A DNA stretch of 64,000 nt from Bremerella sp. P1 (GTDB lineage Bacteria; Planctomycetota; Planctomycetia; Pirellulales; Pirellulaceae). This document shows, in pieces, positions 45,167 to 55,525 of this stretch (position 1 is the stretch's first letter; the number at the start of each line of letters is the position of its first letter). The notes below the pieces were generated by a model, which was given only the letters and a program-made list of their open reading frames with translations, had not been told where the DNA came from and searched no databases. The stretch covers positions 1,116,001 through 1,180,000 of the forward strand of contig NZ_CP118164.1 in assembly GCF_028748185.1 (NCBI RefSeq), in the 5' to 3' direction. Both the position numbers and the translations under genes were made by a program.

Positions 45167-46101
45167 GGGGTTACCTCCTCGGTAAACTGCCGACCAGTCA
45201 TCGCGATAAAGACATCTTCCAGCGAAGGCTTGGCAAGCGTGATCGCATCGACCAGTTCGCTGGCCGTTTGCATGATCGAACGGATCGTGGCGGGGCCGTC
45301 TTCGGTTTCCAGACGCACCAGTTCGCTGACCTCGCTGGCATTCAATTGCAACTCGTCGTGCAGTTTTCGAATGAGTGCTTCGGGCTGACGCGAACGAATG
45401 GTGATCGTATCGCCGCCGATTTTATCCTTCAGGGCATCCGGTGTATCGAGCGCGACCAGCTTGCCTTGATCGAGGATAGCAATCCGATCGGCCTTCTCCG
45501 CTTCTTCTAAGAGATGCGAGGTAAGAATGACCGTGACGCCTTGGTCGGTTCGCAGGAATTCCAGGTAACGCCACATCGCTTGACGGGCAGCCGGATCGAG
45601 TCCCGTGCTGGGCTCGTCCAGCAGCAAGATCTTTGGCGAATGCAACATTCCCTTGGCCAGTTCGACACGTCGTCGCAGACCTCCGGAAAGGTCCTCAACG
45701 ATGTCCTTCTGGCGATCTTCTAGTTCCAGCTTGTTCAGCAGCAAGGCAGTTCGCTCGGTGAGCGCGGCCCCGGTAATTCCGTACAGAGCGGCCTGCTGGT
45801 GGATGTTTTCCAGGACGGTCAGCTTTTTATCGAGACTGGGCATCTGAAAGACGACCCCAATCTGCTGGCGAACCTGGTGCTGATGCGAACGCACCCCATT
45901 ACCCAGGATGCTGATATCGCCGTGAGCGAGTGGCATCAACGTGGAAAGCAGCCGAAACAAGGTCGACTTGCCGCCCCCATTGGGACCGAGAAAGACGAAG
46001 ATCTCGCCCGGGTCGATCGATAGCGTGACATCGACCAGCGCTTGCCGCTTTCCATAAAAATGGGAAACGTTTTCGATGGATACGGCGCGCGGGGCAATCA
46101 T
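45163..46101 (-). CDS. ABC transporter ATP-binding protein
   Basis: The 312-residue ATPase shows Walker A GPNGGGKSTLF, the Q-loop region VVFQMPSLDKKLTV, signature LSGGLRRRVELAKG and Walker B ILLLDEPSTGLD, followed by the H-loop TSHLLEEAEKADR. The C-terminal extension (about residues 225-312) is typical of drug/polysaccharide-type exporters of the CcmA/NodI branch. It forms a transporter with the downstream permease. It starts 12 bases after the subunit IV gene. Confidence 0.93.
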   Translation of the reverse strand: MIAPRAVSIENVSHFYGKRQALVDVTLSIDPGEIFVFLGPNGGGKSTLFRLLSTLMPLAHGDISILGNGVRSHQHQVRQQIGVVFQMPSLDKKLTVLENIHQQAALYGITGAALTERTALLLNKLELEDRQKDIVEDLSGGLRRRVELAKGMLHSPKILLLDEPSTGLDPAARQAMWRYLEFLRTDQGVTVILTSHLLEEAEKADRIAILDQGKLVALDTPDALKDKIGGDTITIRSRQPEALIRKLHDELQLNASEVSELVRLETEDGPATIRSIMQTASELVDAITLAKPSLEDVFIAMTGRQFTEEVTP

Positions 46102-46113
46102 TCGCAGTTCAAC

Positions 46114-46557
46114 TTAATGAGCAGCCGGGGCCTGATCCAGCGCGGCGGCATCGTCGACATGGACATGGGGCACCGGAGCGTGCAGCCAACGGCTTTGCGA
46201 GTACTTTTCGGTTCGCATGCCGATATCCGGAATCAGCATACAAGCCAGGAAGATGGCCATCATGCCAGCGGGAACGGTCAGCACCCACTTCCAGTTGGCT
46301 TCCCACAAAAGGTGCATGAAGAACAACATGACCAGCAAGGCCTTGCCGCACGAGACGGCCATCATGAAGGCCATGCTCACGTGGGGCGGAATGGCCGTAT
46401 CCCACCAATCGAAATAGGTCAGAAACGAGCACATCGTCAGCAGGCACAAAGCCACAAAGACCACCCAGTACTTGGTGTTACCGGTCGAAGCATGCAGCTC
46501 TTCGTCGTTGTGCAAATGATGCTCGTGCGCCGGTGGATGTGTATTCGGTTCGCTCAC
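46114..46557 (-). CDS. ctaF: Cytochrome c oxidase subunit IV (bacterial type)
   Basis: The 147-residue protein has a His-rich N-terminus (THPPAHEHHLHNDEELHAS), then three helices: VVFVALCLLTMCSFLTYF, VSMAFMMAVSCGKALLVMLFF and VLTVPAGMMAIFLACMLI, the pattern of prokaryotic oxidase subunit IV (PF03626), where MHLLWEANWKWV is typical. The subunit has no redox centre and stabilises the complex. It lies 12 bases after the subunit III gene. Confidence 0.85.
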   Translation of the reverse strand: MSEPNTHPPAHEHHLHNDEELHASTGNTKYWVVFVALCLLTMCSFLTYFDWWDTAIPPHVSMAFMMAVSCGKALLVMLFFMHLLWEANWKWVLTVPAGMMAIFLACMLIPDIGMRTEKYSQSRWLHAPVPHVHVDDAAALDQAPAAH

Positions 46558-46569
46558 GGATTCACTTCT

Positions 46570-47787
<1,218 letters not shown>

Positions 47788-47820
47788 GCGGGGTCAGTCT
47801 ACTTGAGGTTCTTTTTTCCG

Positions 47821-48732
47821 TTAGACACTGCTGGGCAAAATGACCAGCAAAGCCAGTTGGCAGGGCAAATAGATCAACGAGGCAAATAACAACTGCCGGG
47901 CGGTCTTGTCGTCTCGCGATGTGAAAAAACGCCACGAGGCAACCAACATGAACACGCCACCAAGCAAGGAAAGGAGCATGTAGAAAACATTGGGCATCGC
48001 AGCCTGGCCGATGCCTGGAACCACGCTGACCAGCAGCAGGGCCATCGCTCCGGAAACGGCTTGAATGCCTGCCTTGGTTCCGCTGTTATCGACAACGGAC
48101 CACATCTTCATGCCGCCTTGGGCATAGTCTTCACGATACAGCCAGGCGATCGCCATGAAGTGCGGGAACTGCCAGAAGAACAAGATCGCAAACAGAGCGA
48201 CAGCCTTCAGATCCAGCACGGGGTTCACGGCCAGCCAGCCCATCAGCATCGGCAACGCGCCAGCGATCGCACCGACGGTTGTGTTCCATGGCGTGACCTG
48301 CTTCATGGGCGTGTAGATGAATACATACAGGATCCAAGTCAGCGCCCCGATCAGTGCCGGCATAACACCCACGGTCGCGAGCAGATACGAGATACCAACC
48401 GAACCCAACAGCGTGCCGAACAAAGCGCTCGAGTAACGCGACAAGCGACCGCTGGGAATGGGACGCTGGGAGGTGCGGTTCATGCGGCGATCGACGTGAA
48501 CTTCCAGGCACTGGTTCCAAACGCAGCTACTGGCGGCCACCAAGGCGGTGCCAACGATCACGTGAATCAGGCGGGCCACGTCAGGCTGACCGTTGCTTGC
48601 GCAGTAAGCGGCAATCGCGACGCATACCAACAAAAGGACGGCGATCTTGGGCTTGGTAAGCTCGAGATAGTCGCTCAATTGCTGCTTTACGCGTGCTTTG
48701 CGATCGGTCAACGTGGCAGGACCACTACTCAT
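47821..48732 (-). CDS. ctaB: Protohaem IX farnesyltransferase (haem O synthase)
   Basis: CtaB adds a farnesyl group to haem B, giving haem O, the precursor of haem A. The 303-residue UbiA-family membrane protein has about nine helices; DYLELTKPKIAVLLLVCVAI is the family start and NQCLEVHVDRRMNRTSQRP the prenyl-diphosphate Asp motif, followed by LYVFIYTPMKQVTPWNTTVG and FFWQFPHFMAIAWLYREDY. ATG 48732 overlaps the CtaA stop (ATGA); the frame is open far upstream but without family character. Confidence 0.95.
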   Translation of the reverse strand: MSSGPATLTDRKARVKQQLSDYLELTKPKIAVLLLVCVAIAAYCASNGQPDVARLIHVIVGTALVAASSCVWNQCLEVHVDRRMNRTSQRPIPSGRLSRYSSALFGTLLGSVGISYLLATVGVMPALIGALTWILYVFIYTPMKQVTPWNTTVGAIAGALPMLMGWLAVNPVLDLKAVALFAILFFWQFPHFMAIAWLYREDYAQGGMKMWSVVDNSGTKAGIQAVSGAMALLLVSVVPGIGQAAMPNVFYMLLSLLGGVFMLVASWRFFTSRDDKTARQLLFASLIYLPCQLALLVILPSSV

Positions 48733-49751
48733 GCCATCACCTCTTTGCCCGGAGTCCCGGTGAGCTTGGCTGGGGAGGAATTCGCTTGCGAAGAAGCGAT
48801 TGGATAACAACGCAGACAATAGGCCACCAGCATCACGCTGCAAGCCAGAATTAACGATCCAACCGCAACATGCCCCGTCACGATCATCGACTGCATCGCA
48901 CTTTCCCACTGAACGACGAAGCTACCGAAATAGGCTCCGCCTGGCAGGAAAGTTGGCCAACCGTACTTGACGGTGTAGGCCGCGATACCAAGGAGAATTT
49001 GCCCAACGATCAGCAGCACCGCGAAGGTCGATGTGAATCGAATGCTTCGCTGACCCTGTGCGTCTCGCCACGCAGTAAAGCAAATCGCGATGGCACTGAC
49101 GGCCACCAGAAATGCCGTAATCACATGAAACAGCAACGCCGCGCGAAAGGCGCCGTGCGTCATCGAAAGGGGCACGTGCCGAATCAACGATCCAAGCACG
49201 ATCTGTAAAAACGCGACGACCATGAAACCGATCGACAACCGCAGGTAGCTACCGCTGCGGGTCGACTCGATTGGAGACATCGCCTGAAGCCGCTTCGATG
49301 TGAAGCATTCCAGGTAAACCAGGAAGCCAAAGAAGAGCGGCCCCACGCAGCCATGGACGCGGGCAATGGTCGTTTTGTCCCAGACGACTCGCAGACCACC
49401 AAGCACGCCTTGTGAAAGGACCAGCACCAGGGCAATCACCCCCAGCGTGATCAACGACTTGTCTTTTCGCCAAATGGCCAACACCAAAAAGGCAATGCAG
49501 AGCATGCCAACGGTCGAGGCCAACAACCGGTGACCATGTTCCAGGAAGAGGTCGTACGGCCCGAACACCCACGTCTGCCAAGGATACAAGAACATGTTGT
49601 ATCCATAGGTCGACGGCCAGTCCGGCACAGCCATGCCGCTTTTGGTTGTCGTGACCAGACCACCGATCCAGATCAGCGGGAAGGTCGCGCAGACCAACAG
49701 CATCGCCAGGCGATGTGGCCAAGGGGACTCGGATTGTACCGGGTTAGCCAT
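48729..49751 (-). CDS. ctaA: Haem A synthase (COX15/CtaA family)
   Basis: CtaA oxidises the C8 methyl of haem O to make haem A. The 340-residue membrane protein has eight helices with a paired architecture. Family signs: IWIGGLVTTTKSGMAVPDWP, LEHGHRLLASTVG, IARVHGCVGPLFFGFLVYL, HVPLSMTHGAFRAALLFHVI and the last HVAVGSLILACSVMLV, which together supply the four haem-ligand His. The gene follows ctaD by four bases and precedes ctaB with a four-base overlap, so haem A synthesis is coupled to oxidase subunit expression. Confidence 0.95.
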   Translation of the reverse strand: MANPVQSESPWPHRLAMLLVCATFPLIWIGGLVTTTKSGMAVPDWPSTYGYNMFLYPWQTWVFGPYDLFLEHGHRLLASTVGMLCIAFLVLAIWRKDKSLITLGVIALVLVLSQGVLGGLRVVWDKTTIARVHGCVGPLFFGFLVYLECFTSKRLQAMSPIESTRSGSYLRLSIGFMVVAFLQIVLGSLIRHVPLSMTHGAFRAALLFHVITAFLVAVSAIAICFTAWRDAQGQRSIRFTSTFAVLLIVGQILLGIAAYTVKYGWPTFLPGGAYFGSFVVQWESAMQSMIVTGHVAVGSLILACSVMLVAYCLRCYPIASSQANSSPAKLTGTPGKEVMA

Positions 49752-49755
49752 GCGT

Positions 49756-51570
49756 TTAGTGATTCACCATTGTCGCAGGCTCGTCCGTGTCGCCGCGTTC
49801 GTTCGGTGGTTGGGTTTGCGGGTAATAGTCTTCATCCACTTCAGGCGAACCATACTCGTACGGGCCGCGGTAGACGATCGGCTGGAAGTCGAAGTTTCCG
49901 TGGCCAGGAGGGCTCGGAGCTTGCCATTCCAGACCGTTGGCGTGCCAAGGATTTCGACCGGCCTTTGGCCCGAAGAAAATGCTGTAGAAGAAGTTCACGA
50001 TGAAGAATATCTGACAGGCAACCATCAGAATGGCGCAGATCGTCATGAACTGATTCATCGGCAACAGGTGCCGGAAGGTCTCGTAGTGGTACGGGTCGGC
50101 CAATCGGCGCGGGAAGCCCACGGCCCCCAGAATGTGCATCGTAAAGAACGTGCCGTTCATAAACAGGAACGTCAGCAGGAAGTGAATCTTGCCCAGTGGT
50201 TCGTTCATCATCCGGCCGAACATCTTGGGGAACCAGAAGTAGATTGCCCCGAATACGGCCATCGCCGTTCCACCAAACAGCACATAGTGGAAGTGAGCAA
50301 CAATGAAGTAGGTGTCGTGAATAAAGATATCGACCGGCGTAGCGGCCATGAAGATCCCGGACAAACCGCCGATCACAAACATCAACACAAAGGACAACGC
50401 GAACAGCATCGGTGTGGTGAAGCTGATCTTGCCCCCGTAGATCGTGCCGAGCCAGTTAAACGTCTTCACCGCACTAGGCAAAGCGATCATCATCGTTGCG
50501 ACCATGAAGGTCATACCCAGTCCCGGGTTCATGCCTGAGACAAACATATGGTGACCCCAGACAATAAAGCCCAGGCCGGCGATCCCGCAAATGGCATACA
50601 CCATCGGCTTGTAGCCAAACAGCGGCTTGCGGGCAAAACAGGAGAGGATGTCCGAGACCATACCCATCGCCGGCAGAATCATGATGTACACCGCCGGGTG
50701 CGAGTAGAACCAGAACAAGTGCTGCCACAACAACGGCTGACCACCACCGGCGACCATTTCGGAGTTATTCACGATCAGCCCTTCCGGCACGAAGAAGCCG
50801 GTGCCAAACACGCGGTCAGCCAATTGCATGAAACCAGCGGCCGTCAACACAGGCAGCGCGAATGCTTGTAGTAGTGCCGTGATAAACATGCCCCAAATCG
50901 TCATCGGCAGACGCATCATCGTCATGCCTGGAGCACGCATCTGGATGATGGTGGTCATATAGTTGACCGAACCCATCATCGAACTGATACCCACGCACGT
51001 TAGTGCGATGAGCCACATGGTTTGTGCCAGCCCGCTACCTGGTGCGGCTTCCGTCACCGAGGAAAGAGGCGGGTAACTTGTCCAACCGCTCGACGCCCCG
51101 TTACCGGCAACAAAAAAGCTTCCTCCGAAAAAGAGAAACGCCGGCCACATCACCCAGTAGCTGAGCATATTCAGCGTGGGGAAGGCCATATCGTCGGCAC
51201 CAATCATCAGCGGGATCAGGTAGTTACCAAACGCACCAGCGAGGATCGGAATGATGACCAGGAAGGTCATCACCGTGGCATGCATGGTGAAGAGCATGGT
51301 GTAGAACTCAGGAGAAATCTGTCCCCCTTCGGCCGAAAAGAGCATCGGACCGATCACCGGCATATCGCTCCACGGCCAAGCCAGTTGCCAGCGAATACCA
51401 ATCGCCAAGAGGCCGCCGATCAAGAACCACAAAAGCGTGGAAAACAGGAACTGCAGCCCGATCACTTTATGATCGCGCGAGAATACGTAAGTGGAAATGA
51501 ATTCGCCAACGCCGAATTCGCCTGATGTGTGGGCGTGAGTCGCTTGCCCATCCGCGGTGATGCTGCTCAT
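49756..51570 (-). CDS. ctaD: Cytochrome c oxidase subunit I, A2 type
   Basis: The 604-residue catalytic subunit of a haem-copper oxidase has the full set of ligands: TMLFTMHATVMTF (haem a), HPAVYIMILPAMG and WGHHMFVSGMNPG (CuB), and DIFIHDTYFIVAHFHYVL (both haem ligands). Helix VI reads FWFYSHPAVYIM: the Glu of the usual HPEVY is missing and a Tyr-Ser pair precedes it, the mark of A2-type oxidases. The C-terminal tail (QPPNERGDTDEPATM) is acidic and outside the fold. It starts six bases after the subunit II gene. Confidence 0.97.
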   Translation of the reverse strand: MSSITADGQATHAHTSGEFGVGEFISTYVFSRDHKVIGLQFLFSTLLWFLIGGLLAIGIRWQLAWPWSDMPVIGPMLFSAEGGQISPEFYTMLFTMHATVMTFLVIIPILAGAFGNYLIPLMIGADDMAFPTLNMLSYWVMWPAFLFFGGSFFVAGNGASSGWTSYPPLSSVTEAAPGSGLAQTMWLIALTCVGISSMMGSVNYMTTIIQMRAPGMTMMRLPMTIWGMFITALLQAFALPVLTAAGFMQLADRVFGTGFFVPEGLIVNNSEMVAGGGQPLLWQHLFWFYSHPAVYIMILPAMGMVSDILSCFARKPLFGYKPMVYAICGIAGLGFIVWGHHMFVSGMNPGLGMTFMVATMMIALPSAVKTFNWLGTIYGGKISFTTPMLFALSFVLMFVIGGLSGIFMAATPVDIFIHDTYFIVAHFHYVLFGGTAMAVFGAIYFWFPKMFGRMMNEPLGKIHFLLTFLFMNGTFFTMHILGAVGFPRRLADPYHYETFRHLLPMNQFMTICAILMVACQIFFIVNFFYSIFFGPKAGRNPWHANGLEWQAPSPPGHGNFDFQPIVYRGPYEYGSPEVDEDYYPQTQPPNERGDTDEPATMVNH

Positions 51571-51576
51571 CGTTTC

Positions 51577-52377
51577 TTACTCTGCCTCAGCCAGCGAATA
51601 CTCGGACAATTCTTGTTCGTTATAGGCCTTCTCAAGCCACGCTCGATAATCGCTAGCCGACTCGACCGTGATCTGGCCTTTCATTTTGTAGTGTCCCCAG
51701 CCACACAGTTCGGCACAGACGATGTCGTACTTCCCGTCCTTCACCGGTTTGAACCATATGAACTGCTTCATGCCAGGCACCACATCCTGCTTCTCTCGAA
51801 AGTTCGGCAGGAAGAAACTATGCAGCACGTCTTCGCTGGTGATCTCGAGAACCACCTCTTCATCGCGAGGAACGTGCAAGTCATTCGTCGTATAGAGATC
51901 GTCCGGCGTATCGAACTTCTTGTCATTGCCGGGATATTGAATCTTCCATTCAAATTGGCGGCCAATCACGCGTGCCATCGCCGGCTTGGGCTGGCCGTTT
52001 TCGAGCATGGGTCGACGCATGCGAGCCCCAGCCCAGGCATCCATCTGGTAGATCGCCAAAAACAGGATCAGCACAGCTGGGATCACCGACCAGATGATTT
52101 CCAACATGTGACTACCGTGCGAATACCAAACGGGACCGTCGTATTTCTTATCGTCGTACTTCCACAGGAACCAGAACATGGCCAGCCCGGTTCCGATGAA
52201 CACGATGCCAGTCATCGCAAGAATCACGTAGAACAAGTGATCGATGTTACTATCTGCAACGACCAGTTCAGGAAACCAATGGCGTTCAAGCGGATACAAT
52301 CCCATGGCCGACCACACGAATGTGATGACCCCCAGGATTGGGACGCTAAGAAAAAGCAGACTCCAGAATCTTCCCAC
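51577..52377 (-). CDS. ctaC: Cytochrome c oxidase subunit II
   Basis: Subunit II takes electrons from cytochrome c through the CuA centre. The 266-residue protein has N-terminal helices (about 3-22, 46-70 and 87-108, the last with WSVIPAVLILFLAIYQM), then a cupredoxin domain with EDVLHSFFLPNFREK and the CuA motif CAELCGWGHYKM. There is no fused cytochrome c domain; electrons probably come from the separate dihaem lipoprotein encoded upstream. It lies 84 bases after that gene. Confidence 0.95.
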   Translation of the reverse strand: MGRFWSLLFLSVPILGVITFVWSAMGLYPLERHWFPELVVADSNIDHLFYVILAMTGIVFIGTGLAMFWFLWKYDDKKYDGPVWYSHGSHMLEIIWSVIPAVLILFLAIYQMDAWAGARMRRPMLENGQPKPAMARVIGRQFEWKIQYPGNDKKFDTPDDLYTTNDLHVPRDEEVVLEITSEDVLHSFFLPNFREKQDVVPGMKQFIWFKPVKDGKYDIVCAELCGWGHYKMKGQITVESASDYRAWLEKAYNEQELSEYSLAEAE

Positions 52378-52461
52378 CAGGGACTCTCCTACTTCCAGCC
52401 GTGGCTGTTCTACTAATCAGGCAACCAGTCGCTGCCTGGTTCTTATCACGATTTGCTATGA

Positions 52462-53760
52462 CTAATTTCGGACGCGGACGTTCTCTTGCTCGTGCTCAGG
52501 CGGCTGACTCAAGGTGTCGTACGGTAAGCCTTTGCGGACATAGTCCACGACGTGCCAAATCTCTTCTTCGGAAAGCTGCTGAGCGGCAGGCATCTTGGCC
52601 CCTTCAATCCCGTTGCGAATCCGCCAGTAGACATCTACCGGTCGGCGACCGCCACGGAAGTTACCCAAACGCAAATTACGCGGATCGAGCTTTCTTGGCG
52701 GCAAGGCACCCAGGGCCAAAAACTCTTCCAAATGTTCAGGAGCTTTCGGGTCGTAATACTCTTCGGTCCAGTCGTCGTAGAACATCTCGGCCGTTTGGCC
52801 ATCGCCCACGCCTGACTGACCGTGGCAGGTGGCACAACCACCTTTGTTGAAGAACAAATCCCGACCAGCGGCAATCGACTCTGCAAGCTCGGATTCCGGC
52901 TTCTCCGGTACTTCAGTCACGTTTTCGTACGCGAATGCCCAACCTTCGACGATGGGAGCCAGGAATTCTTCCAATACTACTTCCGGATCGGTCAACTCTT
53001 CGACGACGTCGTCCAGGTCGGCCTTCTCTTCCTCAAGATCTTCCGGCGAGAGACTGGCGACGTATTCTTGCTCTTCCTTAGATCGCTTTTCGACCGGCTT
53101 CACGACCGACGTATCCAGGTCCGAAAACTCGAGCAGCAGGTTTCGCTCGAGTTCGCCACGCAGCGTGAGGTACTTCACATACTGCACGAGGGCTTCGACC
53201 TCGTCTTCTGGAAGCAAGGCAAAGCTAGGCATCGCCGTACCAGGAACACCATTAACCAGGACGCGTTTCAGGTCATCATGCGTCGGTGGCGAACCGGTCT
53301 TGGTGGACTTCCACTTGTACTTGCCCGTCAGAAAGTTTCGCGGGTAAGGGTTCAGAAACGCGGCCGTTGGACCGGCTCCGTTGCCGGTGATGCCGTGGCA
53401 ATGAACACAGTGCTGGCGATAGAGCCCGCGCGGGCTGCCATCTTCGTCGCTGCCATAGGGACCAGCAGCCATCTTCAGGTGCTCGATGTCCATCACCTCT
53501 TCGATATCGGGGACATCGGGGACGATGGGCTCGTCGGGCGTGCCGAACGTTTCGTCGAGGACCTTGGCGATCGGATCGATCTGATACGCCTGGTCCAGGT
53601 TCGCACCTAGCGAGACCTCGGACTTGTGCATCGCGATCCGGTTTAACTCGAATTGGGCTGGCTCCGAAGAGCATCCGACGATTGCCCCAACCAGAGCGGC
53701 CAAGACCAGGCCTCCCGCCCAGTGTCGCCCGCCAAACTCAGGGGCCTGGCTGATTCGCAT
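52462..53760 (-). CDS. Dihaem cytochrome c lipoprotein
   Basis: The 432-residue protein has a lipoprotein signal with lipobox ending at C30 (LVGAIVGC) and two class I cytochrome c domains: CVHCH at 118-122 with the distal Met in GTAMPSF, and CATCH at 308-312 with Met in GAKMPAA. Between them (about 205-300) is an acidic helical linker (LSPEDLEEEKADLDDVVEEL). It would be tethered to the membrane and pass electrons to CuA of subunit II, replacing the cytochrome domain fused to subunit II in caa3 oxidases. ATG 53760 gives the lipoprotein signal; the frame is open upstream. Confidence 0.92.
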   Translation of the reverse strand: MRISQAPEFGGRHWAGGLVLAALVGAIVGCSSEPAQFELNRIAMHKSEVSLGANLDQAYQIDPIAKVLDETFGTPDEPIVPDVPDIEEVMDIEHLKMAAGPYGSDEDGSPRGLYRQHCVHCHGITGNGAGPTAAFLNPYPRNFLTGKYKWKSTKTGSPPTHDDLKRVLVNGVPGTAMPSFALLPEDEVEALVQYVKYLTLRGELERNLLLEFSDLDTSVVKPVEKRSKEEQEYVASLSPEDLEEEKADLDDVVEELTDPEVVLEEFLAPIVEGWAFAYENVTEVPEKPESELAESIAAGRDLFFNKGGCATCHGQSGVGDGQTAEMFYDDWTEEYYDPKAPEHLEEFLALGALPPRKLDPRNLRLGNFRGGRRPVDVYWRIRNGIEGAKMPAAQQLSEEEIWHVVDYVRKGLPYDTLSQPPEHEQENVRVRN

Positions 53761-53937
53761 TGTTTGTTCCAGTTTGCCGTCACCTGCTTGGGTGACAGTC
53801 TGCTGCCTACGGAAACGATTGAGGAAAACGGTAACTTCCCGACTTCTCCACACAGGAGAACCGATCATTCGGTCCAAAAATAAACAAGCGAGGGTCAGTG
53901 ACGACGCCACGCTTGTGGTTGATTTGATTCGGCCCTA

Positions 53938-54720
53938 TTACAAGAGGCCAGCGTTGATCATGATATCGCCCAGGTTGTTCTGCCCGGGTTTGACCACGAT
54001 CTCGACAACGCCTTTACGGTCCTTAAGGACTTTGCCACCTAGGGTTAGCTCTTTGATGTTCCCAGGTCTTTCATGCCAGACCTGAAACTTGTGGGTTCCC
54101 ACTGGCAGATTCTCGATCGTAAATTTGCCGTCATGACCAGAGACCGCCATGTAGGGCGATTCCCGGATGACGATCTTCGCGGTCATCCAAGGATGAATCG
54201 TACAACTGGCGTTCATCGGATAACGCTCTTCATCGGCGAAAACGTGAGCTTGCTTCTGACCGACAGGTACCAGGAAGTTGATGCCTGCGTTCGCGAAGCC
54301 TTCGACTTTGAAATTGTGCGGAAGAGGATCCGCGTTGACGAGGTCGACCGTTTGTCCTGGCCGGACCATCACCACGTGCGGTTCATAAATGCATCCTTTA
54401 TTGGATACCTGTACGGCCTGGTTCTTGAGAGGCGCGTACATCGGATGCGGCGTAGGGGCTTCCTCGCCGCGATCCACGTACAACCACAGTGCCACGTCTT
54501 GCAACTCGTTTTTCGGACCGATTCGCAACGATGGATCGGGGACTTTGTCTCCGCAGAATCCTACAGCAGGCGCGGTGACCGCAAGTGCTGGCAGTTTTGG
54601 AATCACAATTCCCTGCACCACGAAACGACCGGTAACCGTTCCCCATTGCTGCGCAACGAGGTCCTGGGCAAAGATGCCCAGGACAGTCAGCGTCAAAATA
54701 GCAACGTGGGTTAGTCGCAT
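53938..54720 (-). CDS. Exported cupredoxin-like protein A
   Basis: The 260-residue exported protein has a signal peptide (VAILTLTVLGIFAQDLVA), a middle domain that looks like a cupredoxin with possible type 1 copper ligands H135 (PLPHNFKVEG), C173, H176 and M179 (ASCTIHPWM), and a C-terminal carboxypeptidase-regulatory-like sandwich (GHDGKFTIENLPVGTHKFQV). Such proteins are found near cytochrome c and methylamine-type clusters. It is a paralogue of the next gene in the operon, 25 bases upstream in transcription order. A copper role is inferred from the ligand set. Confidence 0.8.
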   Translation of the reverse strand: MRLTHVAILTLTVLGIFAQDLVAQQWGTVTGRFVVQGIVIPKLPALAVTAPAVGFCGDKVPDPSLRIGPKNELQDVALWLYVDRGEEAPTPHPMYAPLKNQAVQVSNKGCIYEPHVVMVRPGQTVDLVNADPLPHNFKVEGFANAGINFLVPVGQKQAHVFADEERYPMNASCTIHPWMTAKIVIRESPYMAVSGHDGKFTIENLPVGTHKFQVWHERPGNIKELTLGGKVLKDRKGVVEIVVKPGQNNLGDIMINAGLL

Positions 54721-54745
54721 CGGATTCGTTCCGAGTAAGGGCGAG

Positions 54746-55525
54746 TTACTTCAGGTCGCCGGCATCGATGGAGATGTCACCCAGGTCGTTTTCACCTGCT
54801 TTGACGGTGATTTCCAGCAGACCCTTGCGGTCCTTGACCTTCTTGCCACCAACGGTCATTTCCTTGATGGTGCCAGGAACTTCGTGCCAGATTTGCAGCT
54901 TGTGCTCACCAACCGGCAAGTTCTTGATCTCGAACGAACCATCTTCGCCGGTAACGGCCATGTAAGGCAGTTCACGAACGACGAGCTTAGCCGACATCCA
55001 AGGGTGGATCGAGCAGCTGGCGTTCATTGGGTAACGTTCTTCGCTGTCGAACTTGTGTTCGTAAACGCCACCAACAGGAACCAGGTTGTTCATGCCAGCG
55101 TTGGCGAAACCTTCGACCTTGAAGTTATGTGGAATTGGGTCCGAGTTTTTGAATTCAACCGGCTGACCGACCATGATCGTCGCCACGTGTGGGGCATACA
55201 GGCAAGCCTTGTTGTCGACCACGACTGGCACCTTGGCAGCAGCAGCGTAATCCGGGTGAACGGCCGGGGCCTTGTCGCCACGATCCAGATACAACCACAT
55301 GGCCACGTTTTGCAGGCCATTCTTTTCGCCCACCAATATGGATGGGTCAGGCAGGTTTGGACCACAGAATTCGGCGTCCTTGGTCACGCTCATCGCAGGA
55401 AGAGCGGCAACGTCGCCATCAACCACAAAACGTCCCTTAACGGTGCCCCATTCCTGAGCGACGGCACTTTGTGCACAAATGCCGATAACCGCTAACAGCA
55501 TCAATCCAAGTTGTGTCTTCTTCAT
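54746..55525 (-). CDS. Exported cupredoxin-like protein B, first gene of the oxidase operon
   Basis: The 259-residue paralogue of the downstream gene has the same layout: signal peptide (LGLMLLAVIGICAQSAVAQ), PIPHNFKVEG (His), NASCSIHPWM (Cys, His, Met) and the C-terminal GEDGSFEIKNLPVGEHKLQI. A strong Shine-Dalgarno AAGGAG lies seven bases before the ATG, suggesting high expression. Its codon choice is also more biased (many CTG, AAG, GTT repeats of preferred codons) than that of protein A. It may be a soluble copper electron carrier feeding the cytochrome. Confidence 0.82.
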   Translation of the reverse strand: MKKTQLGLMLLAVIGICAQSAVAQEWGTVKGRFVVDGDVAALPAMSVTKDAEFCGPNLPDPSILVGEKNGLQNVAMWLYLDRGDKAPAVHPDYAAAAKVPVVVDNKACLYAPHVATIMVGQPVEFKNSDPIPHNFKVEGFANAGMNNLVPVGGVYEHKFDSEERYPMNASCSIHPWMSAKLVVRELPYMAVTGEDGSFEIKNLPVGEHKLQIWHEVPGTIKEMTVGGKKVKDRKGLLEITVKAGENDLGDISIDAGDLK

